The translations under genes were made by a program, and so were the position numbers. The notes beneath the pieces were generated by a model, which was not told the origin of the DNA, did not search any database, and saw only the letters and a list, made by a program, of their open reading frames with translations. From contig JAIRUL010000115.1 in NCBI GenBank assembly GCA_031254445.1, positions 1 to 7,062 of the forward strand: a stretch of DNA of 7,062 nt, in the 5' to 3' direction. Below are positions 6,005 through 7,062 of this stretch, in pieces (the stretch's first letter is position 1; each line of letters opens with the position of its first letter). The DNA comes from Chitinispirillales bacterium (lineage in GTDB: Bacteria; Fibrobacterota; Chitinivibrionia; Chitinivibrionales; Chitinispirillaceae).

Positions 6005-7062
6005 AACGGCGAGCAATGATCCCAACCCATGCGCGGCAATTCCTCAGTTGAACCGTTGCCGCGTTGTATCAATACCTTTGGCGATTTGGATGTAAAATGG
6101 CCTAAGCGGATCAATTCCCTCCCGGCGGCGGCGATGCCGTTTATACCGTTCGGGTCGAAAGATTCGTCGCAGGCGGCCAACAGTTCATACTCTTCCCCGC
6201 CGTGGTAGAACCACTCTTTGTAGTCGCTCCCCAGCTCGTTTGCGAGGCTTACCATCTCCGGCGGCACGCGCTTATCCGCGCCGCAATCAAAAATAAATCC
6301 TAACCGGTTGTCAAAACACAGCGTGGCCACGTCTTTCGACAGCCCGTCCGACAAATCCATCATCGAACGCACGGGCGGTTCGGCGGCCAAAAGCTTCCCC
6401 TCGGCGACACGGGGCGACGGCGACACGTGCGCGTCGACGAAACGCTTGTACCGCGGCGGGACGCCTGCTCTCCCCCACCGCCGTATTGCCGCAAGCCCGG
6501 CGGCGCTCTCGCCGGGGGAGCCGGTTATCCAAAGCGCGTCGCCGTCTTTAATGCCGGCGCGCGTGACAGCTCTATTATCCGGCGGTATAGAGCCAATCAG
6601 CGTGATACCGATAACCCACGCGCCGCCGGCGGACAAGTCGCCGCCGACGATGGGGAAATCCCACATTTTGCAGGCCATTGCGAATCCGGCGTATATCCGT
6701 TCGATTGATTCGCCTATGTCAACGCCGCAGCCGTTGGCGTTGGGGTTGGGGTTGATACCGCGCCCGCATTTTTTCGGAAAGACGATTTGCACAACCGCGC
6801 TATCCGGATCCGCCCCCATCGCCGCGCAGTCGCTCAGGTTGGCGGCCATCGACCTATAGCCTATCTCCTCAAGCGTCATCGATAAGAGCGAAAAATGGAC
6901 ATTCTCGACCGCCACGTCCGCGGTAATGACGAGCCGCTCCCCTGCAACTCTATTGACGCGCACCGCGGCGTCGTCCCCTATAGCCTCTTCGTAGGGCGTC
7001 TGTGGGTTGACAGGGGGGAGAACGGCTTGTATCCGCCGTATCAGTTCATATTCTTTTGATGG
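5998..7062 (-). CDS. thiL: Thiamine-monophosphate kinase ThiL; 5' end outside window
   Basis: ThiL phosphorylates thiamine monophosphate to thiamine diphosphate with ATP, the last step of cofactor synthesis, in the cytoplasm. The frame is open to the window edge. Its first 33 residues (EYELIRRIQAVLP, then GDDAAV) are typical of the ThiL N-terminus, so the GTG at 6963 is internal and the true start is probably a few codons beyond 7062. Counted from the window-edge codon, the motifs are GDDAAV 29-34 (metal/nucleotide Asp pair), TADVAVENVHF 47-57, ANLSDCAAMGADP 74-86, GGDLS 140-144, TGSPGESAAGL 180-190, MMDLSDGLSKD 234-244 and HGGEEYELL 287-295 (usually GGEDYELL). GWDHC at 346-350 matches the usual GWDHF end. 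Two features are unusual: an insert with NPNPNAN near 104-110 from a hexanucleotide repeat, and a short SPFP tail ending in a TAG inside repeat-like sequence. At 354 or more residues it is slightly longer than typical ThiL proteins (E. coli 325). Confidence 0.95.
   Translation of the reverse strand, partial: PSKEYELIRRIQAVLPPVNPQTPYEEAIGDDAAVRVNRVAGERLVITADVAVENVHFSLLSMTLEEIGYRSMAANLSDCAAMGADPDSAVVQIVFPKKCGRGINPNPNANGCGVDIGESIERIYAGFAMACKMWDFPIVGGDLSAGGAWVIGITLIGSIPPDNRAVTRAGIKDGDALWITGSPGESAAGLAAIRRWGRAGVPPRYKRFVDAHVSPSPRVAEGKLLAAEPPVRSMMDLSDGLSKDVATLCFDNRLGFIFDCGADKRVPPEMVSLANELGSDYKEWFYHGGEEYELLAACDESFDPNGINGIAAAGRELIRLGHFTSKSPKVLIQRGNGSTEELPRMGWDHCSPFP
6733..6756. repeat. Hexanucleotide microsatellite inside thiL
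   Basis: On the plus strand GTTGGC, GTTGGG, GTTGGG and GTTGAT follow one another, almost four units of a six-base repeat. On the coding strand it yields Ile-Asn-Pro-Asn-Pro-Asn-Ala-Asn. The unit is two codons long, so gain or loss of units would not shift the frame. Confidence 0.75.

Noticed and set aside
5564..6025. Minus-strand open frame of 153 codons across the radical SAM 3' end and the spacer
   Set aside because: It overlaps the SPASM-like region of a well-supported gene and the thiL end, and shows no motif.
5854..6051. Small plus-strand frame at the radical SAM 3' end as a precursor peptide
   Set aside because: It overlaps the enzyme's C-terminal cysteine codons, has no ribosome binding site, and lacks a leader/core arrangement.
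6308..6859. Plus-strand open frame of 183 codons opposite thiL
   Set aside because: The minus strand carries all ThiL motifs over this stretch; the plus frame is a GC-rich shadow.

Overview
The window reads as ordinary chromosomal DNA from a Gram-negative, plant-fibre-degrading bacterium. The best guess is the Fibrobacterota (Fibrobacter/Fibromonadales type), an inference from three things. The first gene is a secreted family 9 glycoside hydrolase (cellulase type) with a short C-terminal add-on. It is followed by two signal-peptide-bearing outer membrane proteins. One of these is an OmpA-type protein with a large N-terminal barrel and a long Ala/Ser-rich coiled coil carrying recurring Asp-Ser pairs. 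Base composition is GC-rich in genes, with short AT-rich spacers. No mobile element, CRISPR array or defence system was found.

Layout, left to right. (1) Positions 1-1095, plus strand: 3' part of a GH9 endoglucanase whose N-terminus lies outside the window. (2) 1120-2334, plus: a 404-residue putative outer membrane beta-barrel protein, 24 bp after the GH9 stop and possibly co-transcribed with it. (3) 2343-2460: a well-formed sigma70-type promoter (TTGCGC, 17 bp, TATAAT), then a leader of about 80 nt with a small hairpin and a strong Shine-Dalgarno. (4) 2461-4377, plus: the 638-residue OmpA-family protein from a GTG start, closed by a textbook intrinsic terminator at 4409-4441. (5) 4489-4561, plus: tRNA-Thr(CGU) with its own likely promoter. 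(6) 4676-5887, plus: a radical SAM protein with a C-terminal SPASM-like cysteine region, of unknown substrate. (7) 5998 to beyond 7062, minus: thiamine-monophosphate kinase (thiL), convergent with the radical SAM gene. Its stop codon lies in a GC-rich repeat-like sequence.

How the genes relate: the GH9 enzyme and the two envelope proteins fit a surface programme for polysaccharide breakdown and for cell-envelope attachment to peptidoglycan. The tRNA, radical SAM and thiL genes are separate transcription units with no evident tie to it. I found no convincing undescribed multi-gene system. The best leads are the GH9/outer-membrane-protein pair, the large-barrel OmpA architecture, the orphan radical SAM/SPASM enzyme, the competing hairpins between the tRNA and that enzyme, and the repeat-like sequence supplying the thiL stop.
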